DNA from: Croceimicrobium sp965228705
GTDB taxonomy: Bacteria; Bacteroidota; Bacteroidia; Flavobacteriales; Schleiferiaceae
Length of the DNA: 64,000 bases
Direction of reading: 5' to 3'
NCBI RefSeq assembly: GCF_965228705.1
Contig: NZ_OZ245832.1
Location: 3,038,001 to 3,102,000 of the forward strand
Positions 34,843 to 43,181 of the stretch are shown here, piece by piece (the stretch's first letter is position 1; each line of letters starts with the position of its first letter). The translations under genes were made by a program, and so were the position numbers. Below the pieces are notes generated by a model, which was not told the DNA's origin, did not search any database, and saw nothing but the letters and a program-made list of their open reading frames with translations.

Positions 34843-35276
34843 CACTCGGTTCAAATGTTTAAATCGGTCAGCGTTTAAGGTCCTGATTTTGGACCGCATG
34901 CGAAATTGCTAGTTTGTCGACTTTTCAGGCGTTAAAGCCTTGTTAAATTCACCCCTTTAAATGGACTGCTATTCAGGTGGATAAAGACTAAAAAGCAAGA
35001 TTTGACATCGCGCTGATTTCTAAGCTTTCAAATATATATTCAAGTTCCTAACGCACAGATAACCTTCGGGTTTTATCCTTGGCCTTAGTTAACAAATGTT
35101 TAGCTTTTTGAAGGCGGGAAAATGAGTCAGTGGCCTTCCGCCCAATTTTATGCCCAGGTTCCTAGAAAGTTAAGAGGGGCCTGGATTGATTACATATTCT
35201 TAAGACTGGCGACGAAATAAGCTAAAGTCCCGCGGGCAAATTTGCGATCGAATCCAAACACTATTGAATTACGATC
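34843..35276. other. Intergenic region between moxR and phoX-like gene
   Basis: A 434-base divergent gap. It must contain both promoters. On the - strand a TATATTTG -7 match lies at 35029-35036, but no good -33 partner is visible. On the + strand only an imperfect CAAATTTG (35236-35243), inside the palindrome GCAAATTTGC, is present. No small ORF, RNA gene or strong hairpin was recognised. Confidence 0.4.
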
Positions 35277-37109
35277 ATGAAAAAACTAGTACTAAGCGTG
35301 GGAATCATCGCGGCGAGCCTTTCGGCGCAAGCCCAAACTTTCTCTCCAGAGATTGATGTAACCAACTGGGAGCCTACTACCGTTCAGGTACCGGCTTCTC
35401 CTTTAATTACCCAATACTTGTTTATTGGTGGACACCATGTAGTGCAAACTACGCCTACTTATGGTAACCCTGCTGATACTGCTTTGGCTAAGCAATGGCA
35501 CGATTTCATCGGCTTTACGCCAGATAATAACGGAACTGACTTAGGTTGGATTTCGGTAAACCACGAAATGGTGATCCAAAACGATAAGATTGGTGATGGT
35601 GGTGGAATGACTGTATTTAAAGTACGTCGTGATGCCGCTACCGATTCTTTAATCGTAGTAGATCAAACTTTAAATGACGGTCGTCAAGGTAAATTCTTCG
35701 CGGTTGATTTTGCAAACACCGTAGGTGAAACCGGAATGAACTGTGGTGGTATTACTGGTCCTGACGGACGTATCTGGACTGCTGAAGAGTGGTGGAGAGG
35801 TTCTAATGCTGATTTGGCAGACCGCGACACTGGTGACTTCACCATTGGTACCGGAACTTCTACTTATGCTGCCGCTAATGGTTTCCCAGGATACAATGGT
35901 GAGACTATTAAAAAGTACGAGAACTATAACTACATGGTAGAGATCGATCCTCGCCAGGCAGTTGCTATTCGCAAACAATATAACTGGGGTCGTCAGCCTT
36001 TCGAAGGTGGATGCGTTATGCCCGACAACAAAACCGTTTATTTAGGAGCGGATAATACTCCTGGTTTCTTTACCAAATTCGTTGCCGACAATGCTGGTGA
36101 TTTCACCACTGGAAAAACCTATGTATACAAGCACGATGCTACCGGTAGCAAGTGGGTTGAAATCGATAATAGCGACTTCGACAATATGTTAAACTTCAAT
36201 ACTCAAGCTGTAGTAGCTGGAGCTACTATGTTTAACCGCTTAGAGTGGGTAGTAGAAATCGACGGTAAAGTGTACATGACTGAAACCGGTCGTGATAACC
36301 CTGCCGGACGTTGGAGTAGTGCAGCTGCGGCTGGATGTGTGTATGCTCCTCATCACATGCAACGCGCTATGGATCAGAGTGCGGAATTCGGAAAAACCAT
36401 TACTCCTGACAGCTCTGAGTACTGGGATTACTACGGTCGTGTATTGATGTACGATCCTGCAACTGAGCAAACTTCAGTATTTGTGGAAGGTGGTCCTTAT
36501 TTCTCTGTGGATCCTGCAGTATCTTCTTATCCAGACAAGCACCTTTCTAACCCTGACGGATTGAACAAAATCACCATTAACGGTAAAAACTACATGTTGA
36601 TTTGCGAAGACCTAAACGGTACTTCTAAAGGTCGTACTCCTGCTGGTATTGGTAACCGTACCTGCGAATTATTCATGTTGGATATGAGCATTAGCAACCC
36701 TACTTTGAATGATTTACACCGTATTGCTGTGGTACCAGTTGGCGCAGAGATTACCGGAGCCATCGGAACTACTGATGGTAAAACCATCCTTTTCAACAGC
36801 CAACACCCTGACGGAGGAAACCCATTCCCTTTCAACAACTCTATGACTGTTGCTATCACTGGTTGGGATCAAGTAACTATCGGTTTACCTGAGAATGCTT
36901 TTGAAGGCGATGCTTTCCAAATTTACCCTAACCCTGCTACTCGTACCTTATACTTCAATGAGCTGAGTGATGTAGCTATCTACAATGTGAGTGGCAAGCG
37001 TATGAACGTTTATCGCAACGTTGAGAACATCGATATTTCGCACTTACAGCCTGGTGTATACTACATCCAGAATGCTGCGGGTGTAACTCAAAAACTTTTG
37101 GTTAAGTAA
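35277..37109 (+). CDS. PhoX-family (DUF839) secreted phosphatase with T9SS sorting domain
   Basis: 610 residues with signal peptide MKKLVLSVGIIAASLSAQAQ. LGWISVNHEMV and MNCGGITGPDGRIWTAEEWW correspond to the conserved NHE and Cys/Glu regions that hold the Fe-Ca cluster in PhoX enzymes, and VYLGADNTPGFFTKFV and VYMTETGRDNPAG fit the propeller. The last 75 residues are a T9SS type A domain (FQIYPNPATRTLYF). It should release phosphate from organic esters outside the cell. Codons are strongly biased (GCT, ACT, GGT, AAC, GTA), more than most neighbours, suggesting high expression. No Pho-box was identified. A terminator follows. Confidence 0.85.
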   Translation: MKKLVLSVGIIAASLSAQAQTFSPEIDVTNWEPTTVQVPASPLITQYLFIGGHHVVQTTPTYGNPADTALAKQWHDFIGFTPDNNGTDLGWISVNHEMVIQNDKIGDGGGMTVFKVRRDAATDSLIVVDQTLNDGRQGKFFAVDFANTVGETGMNCGGITGPDGRIWTAEEWWRGSNADLADRDTGDFTIGTGTSTYAAANGFPGYNGETIKKYENYNYMVEIDPRQAVAIRKQYNWGRQPFEGGCVMPDNKTVYLGADNTPGFFTKFVADNAGDFTTGKTYVYKHDATGSKWVEIDNSDFDNMLNFNTQAVVAGATMFNRLEWVVEIDGKVYMTETGRDNPAGRWSSAAAAGCVYAPHHMQRAMDQSAEFGKTITPDSSEYWDYYGRVLMYDPATEQTSVFVEGGPYFSVDPAVSSYPDKHLSNPDGLNKITINGKNYMLICEDLNGTSKGRTPAGIGNRTCELFMLDMSISNPTLNDLHRIAVVPVGAEITGAIGTTDGKTILFNSQHPDGGNPFPFNNSMTVAITGWDQVTIGLPENAFEGDAFQIYPNPATRTLYFNELSDVAIYNVSGKRMNVYRNVENIDISHLQPGVYYIQNAAGVTQKLLVK

Positions 37110-37124
37110 GAATTACCAATTCCA

Positions 37125-37156
37125 AAGAAGAGGGGAGTGAAAGCTCCCCTTTTCTT
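37125..37156 (+). terminator. Terminator after the PhoX-family gene
   Basis: A 13-bp stem with one G-T pair (AAGAAGAGGGGAG / CTCCCCTTTTCTT) and a 6-base loop; the 3' arm contains the T tract. It lies between the phosphatase and the cytochrome peroxidase, so the two may be only partly co-transcribed. Confidence 0.75.
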
Positions 37157-37173
37157 GCTTTAAGAAATTCAAG

Positions 37174-39066
37174 ATGCGCAAGCTTGTTTTAGCAGTCTTT
37201 TCCCTGCTTTTGCTATTTACCGTATTCACCGCTTTTCGCCCCACCCAAAGTCCGGTGCAGCAGATTAAATCTCGCTATGTGGGGGACCTAAAAGCTTTTC
37301 ATGAGCAAAGTGAAAGCTTTAAGCAAAGCTTGAATACGGCAGATTGGGATCAGGTCAAACTCAAGGCAGAGTTTAAGTCCCTGCGATTGAGTTTTAAGAA
37401 AATCGAGTTTATGCTCGATTACCTGCAACCACAGGATGTGAAGGATTTTATCAATGGCGCTCCACTTCCTAAAACCGAACGGAATGCACCACGTTTGGTG
37501 GTGGTAGAACCCAAAGGATTGCAACGCATGGAGGAATTGCTCTATGATGCGCCCCTGGATTTACCGGCCCTAAAGAAATTGGCCAAGGATCTGGAATATC
37601 AAGTAGGGCAAGTGCAGCGCTTTTCCGAAGTTCAGAATTTTAGCGATCGCCAGGTATTTGAAGCATTACGCCAGGGATTGGTGCGCATTACCGCCATGGG
37701 TATAACGGGTTTCGATACGCCAGCCAGTGATGAGGCTTTGAAAGAATCAGCAGTGGTATGGCAAGCCATGGGAGACTATGCAAAATTGTATTTGGCTTAT
37801 GCAGATGCGTCAGAATTGGAAAAAGCGATTCAAGCGAAATGGGATTTAGGTCAGCGCTTATTGAATCAAAGTGATTTTGAAACATTCAATCGCGCAGAAT
37901 TTATTCGGGAAGTTATTGAGCCCTTGTATGGTGCCTTACTCGATTTGCATCATCATTTGGCTTATGAAACGGCAGCTGAGGTGTATAGAGGTGAATTGCC
38001 CGTGAATTATGAAAGCCGTCATATTTTTAGTGCAGACTTTTTAAACCTGTCTTTTTATACCGGCTTAATGCCGAAGGATGAGGCATTTGAACATCAAAAG
38101 AAATTAGGGCGTCTGCTCTTCTTTGATCCGGTTTTAAGTGGTGATTTAGATCGTTCCTGTGCCTCTTGTCATCATCCCGATAAGGCCTATAGCGATGGCT
38201 TAGTTAAAAGTGTGGCTAAGGGAGGAGGAACGGTTAGCCGCAATGCTCCCGGGCTTTACAATGTGCTTTATGCAGAGAAATTTTTCCATGATCTTCGGGC
38301 CGATCGCATGGAAACCCAAATGGAGCACGTGATCTTCAGTGCTCAGGAATTTGATTCCGATTACCGCCGCATTTTCCGTCGTTTGGAAGAAAGTGAAGAA
38401 TATCAAACCCTTTTTAAGAAAGCCTTCCCAGAGCAGCAAGGCCGCGTAAACCGCTATTCCTTATCCAAGGCAATTATGGCCTTTTTAAGTCAGCTGCAAT
38501 CTTATGATTCGCGAGTAGACCGCTATTTGCGTTCGGAATCAGATGCCTTAAGTGAGGAAGAGATTAAGGGCTTTAACTTATTCATGGGAAAGGCAGCTTG
38601 TGCCACTTGTCATTTTGTGCCCACCTTTAGTGGCTTAGTGCCACCTATGTATATGGAGAATGAAAGTGAGGTTTTGGGAGTACTGGAAAGTCCGGATATG
38701 AAAAAGCTGGATGGCGATTTGGGTCGTTATGCGGGTGGAGTTGTTCAGGATGAAGCACCATTCTTTAAGAACTCCTTCAAGACCCCTGGACTGCGCAATG
38801 TGGAGTTTACGGCACCTTATTTTCATAATGGCGCCTATCCGGATTTAGAGTCGGTATTAGACTTTTACAATCAAGGTGGCGCGGCCGGAATGGGCCTTCC
38901 CCTGGAGCATCAAACTTTACCGGCGGATTCATTGAATTTATCAGATCAGGAGATTTTGGCTTTGAAAAAATTTATGCTGGCCTTGAGCGATACCTCTCAA
39001 GTATTTACGGCACCTAAAAACCTTCCAAAATTGAATACTATAAGTCGTAAAATTTCAACTTATTAG
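37174..39066 (+). CDS. Di-heme cytochrome c peroxidase with helical N-terminal domain
   Basis: 630 residues. A signal or anchor helix (LVLAVFSLLLLFTVFTAF) is followed by a helical domain to about residue 280 with no heme motif. Then the CCP/MauG domain begins (LGRLLFFDPVLSGD). Two c-type heme sites are visible: CASCHH and CATCHF. The CCP sequences VSRNAPGLYNVLYAEKFFHDLRADRMETQ and FKTPGLRNVEFTAPYFHNGAY are present. It probably reduces peroxides in the periplasm or acts as a MauG-like oxidase. The long N-terminal domain resembles the imelysin-like helical region found on some Bacteroidota peroxidases; no firm assignment. It follows the phosphatase gene. Confidence 0.9.
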   Translation: MRKLVLAVFSLLLLFTVFTAFRPTQSPVQQIKSRYVGDLKAFHEQSESFKQSLNTADWDQVKLKAEFKSLRLSFKKIEFMLDYLQPQDVKDFINGAPLPKTERNAPRLVVVEPKGLQRMEELLYDAPLDLPALKKLAKDLEYQVGQVQRFSEVQNFSDRQVFEALRQGLVRITAMGITGFDTPASDEALKESAVVWQAMGDYAKLYLAYADASELEKAIQAKWDLGQRLLNQSDFETFNRAEFIREVIEPLYGALLDLHHHLAYETAAEVYRGELPVNYESRHIFSADFLNLSFYTGLMPKDEAFEHQKKLGRLLFFDPVLSGDLDRSCASCHHPDKAYSDGLVKSVAKGGGTVSRNAPGLYNVLYAEKFFHDLRADRMETQMEHVIFSAQEFDSDYRRIFRRLEESEEYQTLFKKAFPEQQGRVNRYSLSKAIMAFLSQLQSYDSRVDRYLRSESDALSEEEIKGFNLFMGKAACATCHFVPTFSGLVPPMYMENESEVLGVLESPDMKKLDGDLGRYAGGVVQDEAPFFKNSFKTPGLRNVEFTAPYFHNGAYPDLESVLDFYNQGGAAGMGLPLEHQTLPADSLNLSDQEILALKKFMLALSDTSQVFTAPKNLPKLNTISRKISTY

Positions 39067-39143
39067 GTGATTAAAATGTAGATTTTGGATGTGAATGATT
39101 TGGGGCATTCGCTGCGATTTCGCAATTTTCCTTCCCATATAGG

Positions 39144-39210
39144 GACAGCTTGTTGATTATTCCCATTTTGAGAAAAAGCATCTTTGGATGGGAAGAATGG
39201 CCAAGCTGTC
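39144..39210. repeat. Nested symmetric inverted repeats downstream of the peroxidase gene
   Basis: Outer arms GACAGCTTG (39144-39152) and CAAGCTGTC (39202-39210), inner arms TTCCCAT (39160-39166) and ATGGGAA (39188-39194), with 7 bases between outer and inner arms on both sides and a 21-base centre. The fold would be a 9-bp stem, a 7x7 internal loop and a 7-bp stem. It sits in the 221-base gap before the histidine kinase. It may be a terminator (TTTAATTTAA follows) or a structured leader element. Confidence 0.6.
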
Positions 39211-39287
39211 TTTAATTTAAGTATATTGAGGATCAGCTATTTGAACACTTTGGTTCAAGCCTTGTTCCCTTAGATCAGTTTACAGAA

Positions 39288-41690
39288 ATGAGAAGGTATC
39301 TAATCATCATATTGCTCCTATTTGTGCCCTGGCTGAGTCGCTTGGAGGCAAATTCGGTGCTTAATGGTGAAATCTCCCTCAATGAAAATTTCTACAATGA
39401 GGAAGAAGACCTGGTATTAGATGGTAAATGGCGTTTCTACTGGAAGGAATTAGTGAATCCTGAAGGTAAAGCTGATTTGGAACATCGTCCTGTTTATGTA
39501 GATATTCTTAAACCCTGGTCGGATTTACCCACCGAAAAAAATAATTACCACGCGAAGGGCTATGCCAGCTACGAGCTGAATATTTATTCTTCGCGCGCCA
39601 GTGATAAACTCGCTATCCGCGTACCGGAATATTACAGTTCTTATGCGCTCTATTTAAATGGCGAAGAGATTTCGCATAATGGTAAAGTCGCTAGTAATAT
39701 AGCCGATGCTGAGCCTTATTGGCTGCCCAAGGTGCTTGCGATCAAATTAAACAAGGGCTCCAACCGATTAGTGCTACACGTTTCCAATTTCCATCATCAT
39801 AAAGGTGGATCGGTGGCTGCCATGGCTATCGGGCCTTCCAGCCGCTTTTTCTTCTTTAAAAACATGGCGGTAGCAGGGTCCCTTTTTATTGCCGGCACCC
39901 TTTTAATTGCGGCGGTATTCTCCCTGATAGTTTACTACTTCCAAAAAAACGATTTTGCCTTTCTGTTTTTCGGGCTTTTTGCCTTGAGCTATATCTACCG
40001 CATTATTGGCACCGATACCTATATTTTGCATGAGGTGTTTCAGGGGCTGTCCTGGCATGTGGCGATTCGACTCGAATATCTCAGTCTCTATGTGAGTGTG
40101 ATTTTCTTCACTTATTTCTACAAGAATTTAATTGCGCGGCGGGCTCCGGAATGGATCTTCCATAGCATTGGCATTGTTTCGGGCCTTTTGGCGATATCGG
40201 TCTTACTTCCTCCTCAGAATTTCACCGCTTTTGTTGATTATTACCTGATCTTCATTGCCCTGGCTTTAGTAGGGACTACCGTATTCTATTTGCGTGCTAT
40301 TCGCTGGTCTCATACCATGAGTTGGTTTACCTCCATTGCGGTAGGGTCCCTCATTTTAGTGATGGTCCTAAAAATGTCGGCCTTCTTTGGTTTTGGCGTA
40401 AATCACCTATTCCTTTCCTTCTTCCTTTATTTGGTTTTCGTGGTGAGCCAGACTATCGCCTTAAGTCAGCGTTTTGGCTACAATATGCGCATGCATATCT
40501 CCCAGAGTGAAACGGCCATGGTCTCGCAGCGTAACTTTATGAACTCCGTGAGTCATGAGTTGCGTACCCCGATGAATGCCATTATGGGGATGACTGATTT
40601 TCTATCCAAAACTAAATTGGAGCCAGATCAACAGGCTAAGCTGGAAACCATTCGCAAGAATAGTGAGCAGCTCAATAACCTATTGATGGACCTGCTGAAC
40701 TTCTCCGCTATCGATTCGGGGGAATTAAAGCTTGAGTCCCGTAAATTCCACCTCAAAGAAGTAGTAGACCGGGCCTTAGAACAGGCTGGTACTGATAATT
40801 TGTCGAGCACAGTAAACTTCAAACTGAGCTACGATGATAATATTCCGGATGAGTTGGCTGGAGATCCCGAGCGCTTAGGTCAGGTGATTTACCATATTGT
40901 GGGTAATGCAGTGAAGTTTACCCAGAAAGGAATTATTGGTTTTGATCTGCGCATGGAAAGCGTAGAGGGCAATCGGGTTAAACTCCATATGAAGGTTACG
41001 GATACCGGAATTGGTATTAAACCCGAAGAACTCAATAAGGTAGTGCAGGCTTTTAATCAGGGTGATGAGGGCAATACCCGTAAACACGGAGGTACCGGAT
41101 TAGGCTTAACCATTGCGGCCAATATCATTGAGATGATGGATGGCGAGATGTGGATTGATAGTGAAGAGGGCAAAGGAACTACGGTTCGGGCCGACTTCAT
41201 TTTGAAAACTCCACGCTTGAACCTCAGCAAACATGCCGAGGAGCTGAAGGAAGAGCAGAAAACCAAGAAGATCGAAGGCCTTAAAATTCTATATGCCGAG
41301 GATAACCCCATTAACCAGAAGTTGCTGGTGATGATTATGAAAACCATGGGTTATGAGGTGGAGTTGGCCAATAATGGTTTAGAGGCCTGGGAAATGGCCA
41401 TCACCAATAGTTACCATATCATCTTTATGGATGTGCAAATGCCCAAGATGGATGGTATCGAGGCTACCCGCAGAATTATTAAAGATCAGCCCCAAAGGCC
41501 TATTATTATTGCCGTAACAGCAAATGCGGAAGTGGCCGATCAAAAGCGCTGTATTGAAGCTGGAATGAATGATTTTATTCCCAAGCCCTTTAATGCCAAA
41601 ATGTTGAAGGAAGCTTTGAGCAAATGGCAAGGTCTCTTAGTGTATATGGAGGAAGATGCCCGTAATGGTAAACTCCGAGTTATTTCGTAA
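39288..41690 (+). CDS. Hybrid histidine kinase: 7TMR-DISM sensor, HisKA, HATPase, receiver
   Basis: 800 residues. Signal peptide, an extracellular 7TMR-DISMED2-like beta domain (about 30-175, with LDGKWRFYWKELVNPEG and YASYELNIY), seven membrane helices (about 195-395), HisKA with SHELRTPMNAIMG (phospho-acceptor His423), HATPase with DPERLGQVIYHIVGNAVKF, DTGIGI and GGTGLGL, and a receiver with FMDVQMPKMDG (Asp715). DISM sensors often bind carbohydrates, but the ligand is unknown. No DNA-binding domain, so a separate output protein is needed. It overlaps the next gene by 35 bases. Confidence 0.93.
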   Translation: MRRYLIIILLLFVPWLSRLEANSVLNGEISLNENFYNEEEDLVLDGKWRFYWKELVNPEGKADLEHRPVYVDILKPWSDLPTEKNNYHAKGYASYELNIYSSRASDKLAIRVPEYYSSYALYLNGEEISHNGKVASNIADAEPYWLPKVLAIKLNKGSNRLVLHVSNFHHHKGGSVAAMAIGPSSRFFFFKNMAVAGSLFIAGTLLIAAVFSLIVYYFQKNDFAFLFFGLFALSYIYRIIGTDTYILHEVFQGLSWHVAIRLEYLSLYVSVIFFTYFYKNLIARRAPEWIFHSIGIVSGLLAISVLLPPQNFTAFVDYYLIFIALALVGTTVFYLRAIRWSHTMSWFTSIAVGSLILVMVLKMSAFFGFGVNHLFLSFFLYLVFVVSQTIALSQRFGYNMRMHISQSETAMVSQRNFMNSVSHELRTPMNAIMGMTDFLSKTKLEPDQQAKLETIRKNSEQLNNLLMDLLNFSAIDSGELKLESRKFHLKEVVDRALEQAGTDNLSSTVNFKLSYDDNIPDELAGDPERLGQVIYHIVGNAVKFTQKGIIGFDLRMESVEGNRVKLHMKVTDTGIGIKPEELNKVVQAFNQGDEGNTRKHGGTGLGLTIAANIIEMMDGEMWIDSEEGKGTTVRADFILKTPRLNLSKHAEELKEEQKTKKIEGLKILYAEDNPINQKLLVMIMKTMGYEVELANNGLEAWEMAITNSYHIIFMDVQMPKMDGIEATRRIIKDQPQRPIIIAVTANAEVADQKRCIEAGMNDFIPKPFNAKMLKEALSKWQGLLVYMEEDARNGKLRVIS

Positions 41691-42534
41691 GCAAGTTTCT
41701 GAGCAATTGGGTCGTGGCCCGATTCGAAATCTACAAGCCCTTTCCGGAGGGGATATTAATGCTGCCTATCAAATTCATTTTCAAGAAGGTCCGGCTGCTT
41801 TTCTGAAATTTCAGGAAGGGGCAAAATTGGATTTCTTTCAGGCGGAAGCCGATGGTTTAAATTCTTTAAAAGAACACAGCCCTTTAAAGGTACCCGAAGT
41901 TTTAGGCCTGGGTGAATGGGAGCAAAATGCCTATTTGCTTTTAGAGTTTTTAGAGCCGGGTTTTAAAAGCGATGAATATGAATTGGCCTTAGGTGAAGGT
42001 CTGGCGCAGATGCATTTGCGGGAGCAAGATTTTTTTGGCTGGCATCGCCCAAATTATATTGGCAAATTAGATCAGCTTAATCATCAAAGCGAAGATTGGA
42101 CGGATTTCTACGCCGAGCACCGCATTCTTTATATGGTGCAAAAAGCCTTTGATGCCGGATATTTGGAAACAAAGGACTTGAAAGGCTCCGAAGCTTTCGT
42201 GAACGCCTATCCTCATTTGGTACCCACTGAAAAGCCCGCTTTTATTCATGGTGATTTATGGTCGGGCAATGCCTATTGCATGGCCGGCGGAATTCCGGTT
42301 TTAATCGATCCGGCCGTATATAATGGACATCGCGAAATGGACCTGGCCATGATGAAACTCTTTGGGGGCTTTTCTGTCAATGTCTTTCAGGCCTATGAAG
42401 AAAGCTATCCCCTGGAGCGAGGTTGGCAGGAGCGCATTCCTTATCATCAATTATATCCTCTGCTCGTGCACCTGAATTTATTCGGAACTTCTTATTTAAA
42501 TGATTGCCGCAGCATTTGGCAAAAGTTCCTTTAG
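41656..42534 (+). CDS. Fructosamine kinase-family protein
   Basis: 292 residues of the APH/FN3K fold. LSGGDINAAYQIHF near residue 30 is the nucleotide-binding loop signature, FLKFQ supplies the lysine, and FIHGDLWSGNAYC with LIDPAVYNGHREMDLAMMKLFGGF is the catalytic and metal-binding segment. These enzymes phosphorylate ketosamines to remove glycation from proteins. The ATG at 41665 is an alternative start; both lie within the kinase gene, where GGAGGA at 41649-41654 could serve as ribosome site. The stop interlocks with that of pdeM on the other strand (TTAG, 42531-42534). Confidence 0.9.
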   Translation: MPVMVNSELFRKQVSEQLGRGPIRNLQALSGGDINAAYQIHFQEGPAAFLKFQEGAKLDFFQAEADGLNSLKEHSPLKVPEVLGLGEWEQNAYLLLEFLEPGFKSDEYELALGEGLAQMHLREQDFFGWHRPNYIGKLDQLNHQSEDWTDFYAEHRILYMVQKAFDAGYLETKDLKGSEAFVNAYPHLVPTEKPAFIHGDLWSGNAYCMAGGIPVLIDPAVYNGHREMDLAMMKLFGGFSVNVFQAYEESYPLERGWQERIPYHQLYPLLVHLNLFGTSYLNDCRSIWQKFL

Positions 42535-43172
42535 TTGATCTGAATCACCCGGTTTTCGGCAATCACAAAAACCCGATCTTCCTTTTTTACCTTAAGGTTA
42601 AAGGTGCCTGTGAACTCTCCAAAGGCCGGCAAGATTCCTTGATTGGGGCTAAAAAAATAACAGGCCAATCGCAGACTTTGACGCCCCGCTCCCTTGAGGC
42701 GAACTCCGGGATGAATATGTCCACAAAGATTGTAGCCTTCAAATTCTTGCATGGGTTCGTGGCTTAAATAAAAGGGCCCCAACTTTAAGCCTTCCGGGTG
42801 GTATTTTAGTCGAGCACGGTAATAACTCATCTCATCCAAAATATCGTGATTGCCCCCAATTAAATGGAATTCGGTAGAAGGGAATAAGGCTATAACTTGC
42901 TTAAAACCCAGCCATTCATGATTGAGTTCGGAATGGAAAAGATCGCCCAAAAAATAAACCTCTTTGGCTTGAGTGGCATAGAGCAGTCGTTCGAGTCGCA
43001 ATAGGTTCTCCTTCGCGGCCTCTTCAGGCAATTTGATGCCGTTTTTCCGAAAATGACTGATTTTCCCGAAATGGGTATCAGCAATAAAAAGCCGGCGTTT
43101 ATCAGGCCAATACATGGCCCTTTCGGGTAAAAGCCAGAGTTCTTCACCTGAAATGCTGATCAGCTCCTTCAT
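42531..43172 (-). CDS. pdeM: PdeM-like ligase-associated metallophosphoesterase
   Basis: 213 residues. Calcineurin-like phosphoesterase motifs: LFIADTHFGK (D-x-H), YFLGDLFHS (GD), LIGGNHD (GNHD), YLSHEP and LCGHIHPG (GHxH). The N-terminal pattern ELWLLPERAMYWPDKRRLFIADTHFGKISHFRKNG is that of the PdeM family, often encoded with a DNA ligase and helicase in a DNA-damage-response cluster. Those partners are not in this window. Nine bases separate it from the upstream mltF-like gene, so they are probably co-transcribed. Confidence 0.88.
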   Translation of the reverse strand: MKELISISGEELWLLPERAMYWPDKRRLFIADTHFGKISHFRKNGIKLPEEAAKENLLRLERLLYATQAKEVYFLGDLFHSELNHEWLGFKQVIALFPSTEFHLIGGNHDILDEMSYYRARLKYHPEGLKLGPFYLSHEPMQEFEGYNLCGHIHPGVRLKGAGRQSLRLACYFFSPNQGILPAFGEFTGTFNLKVKKEDRVFVIAENRVIQIN

Positions 43173-43181
43173 GCTGCAAAA

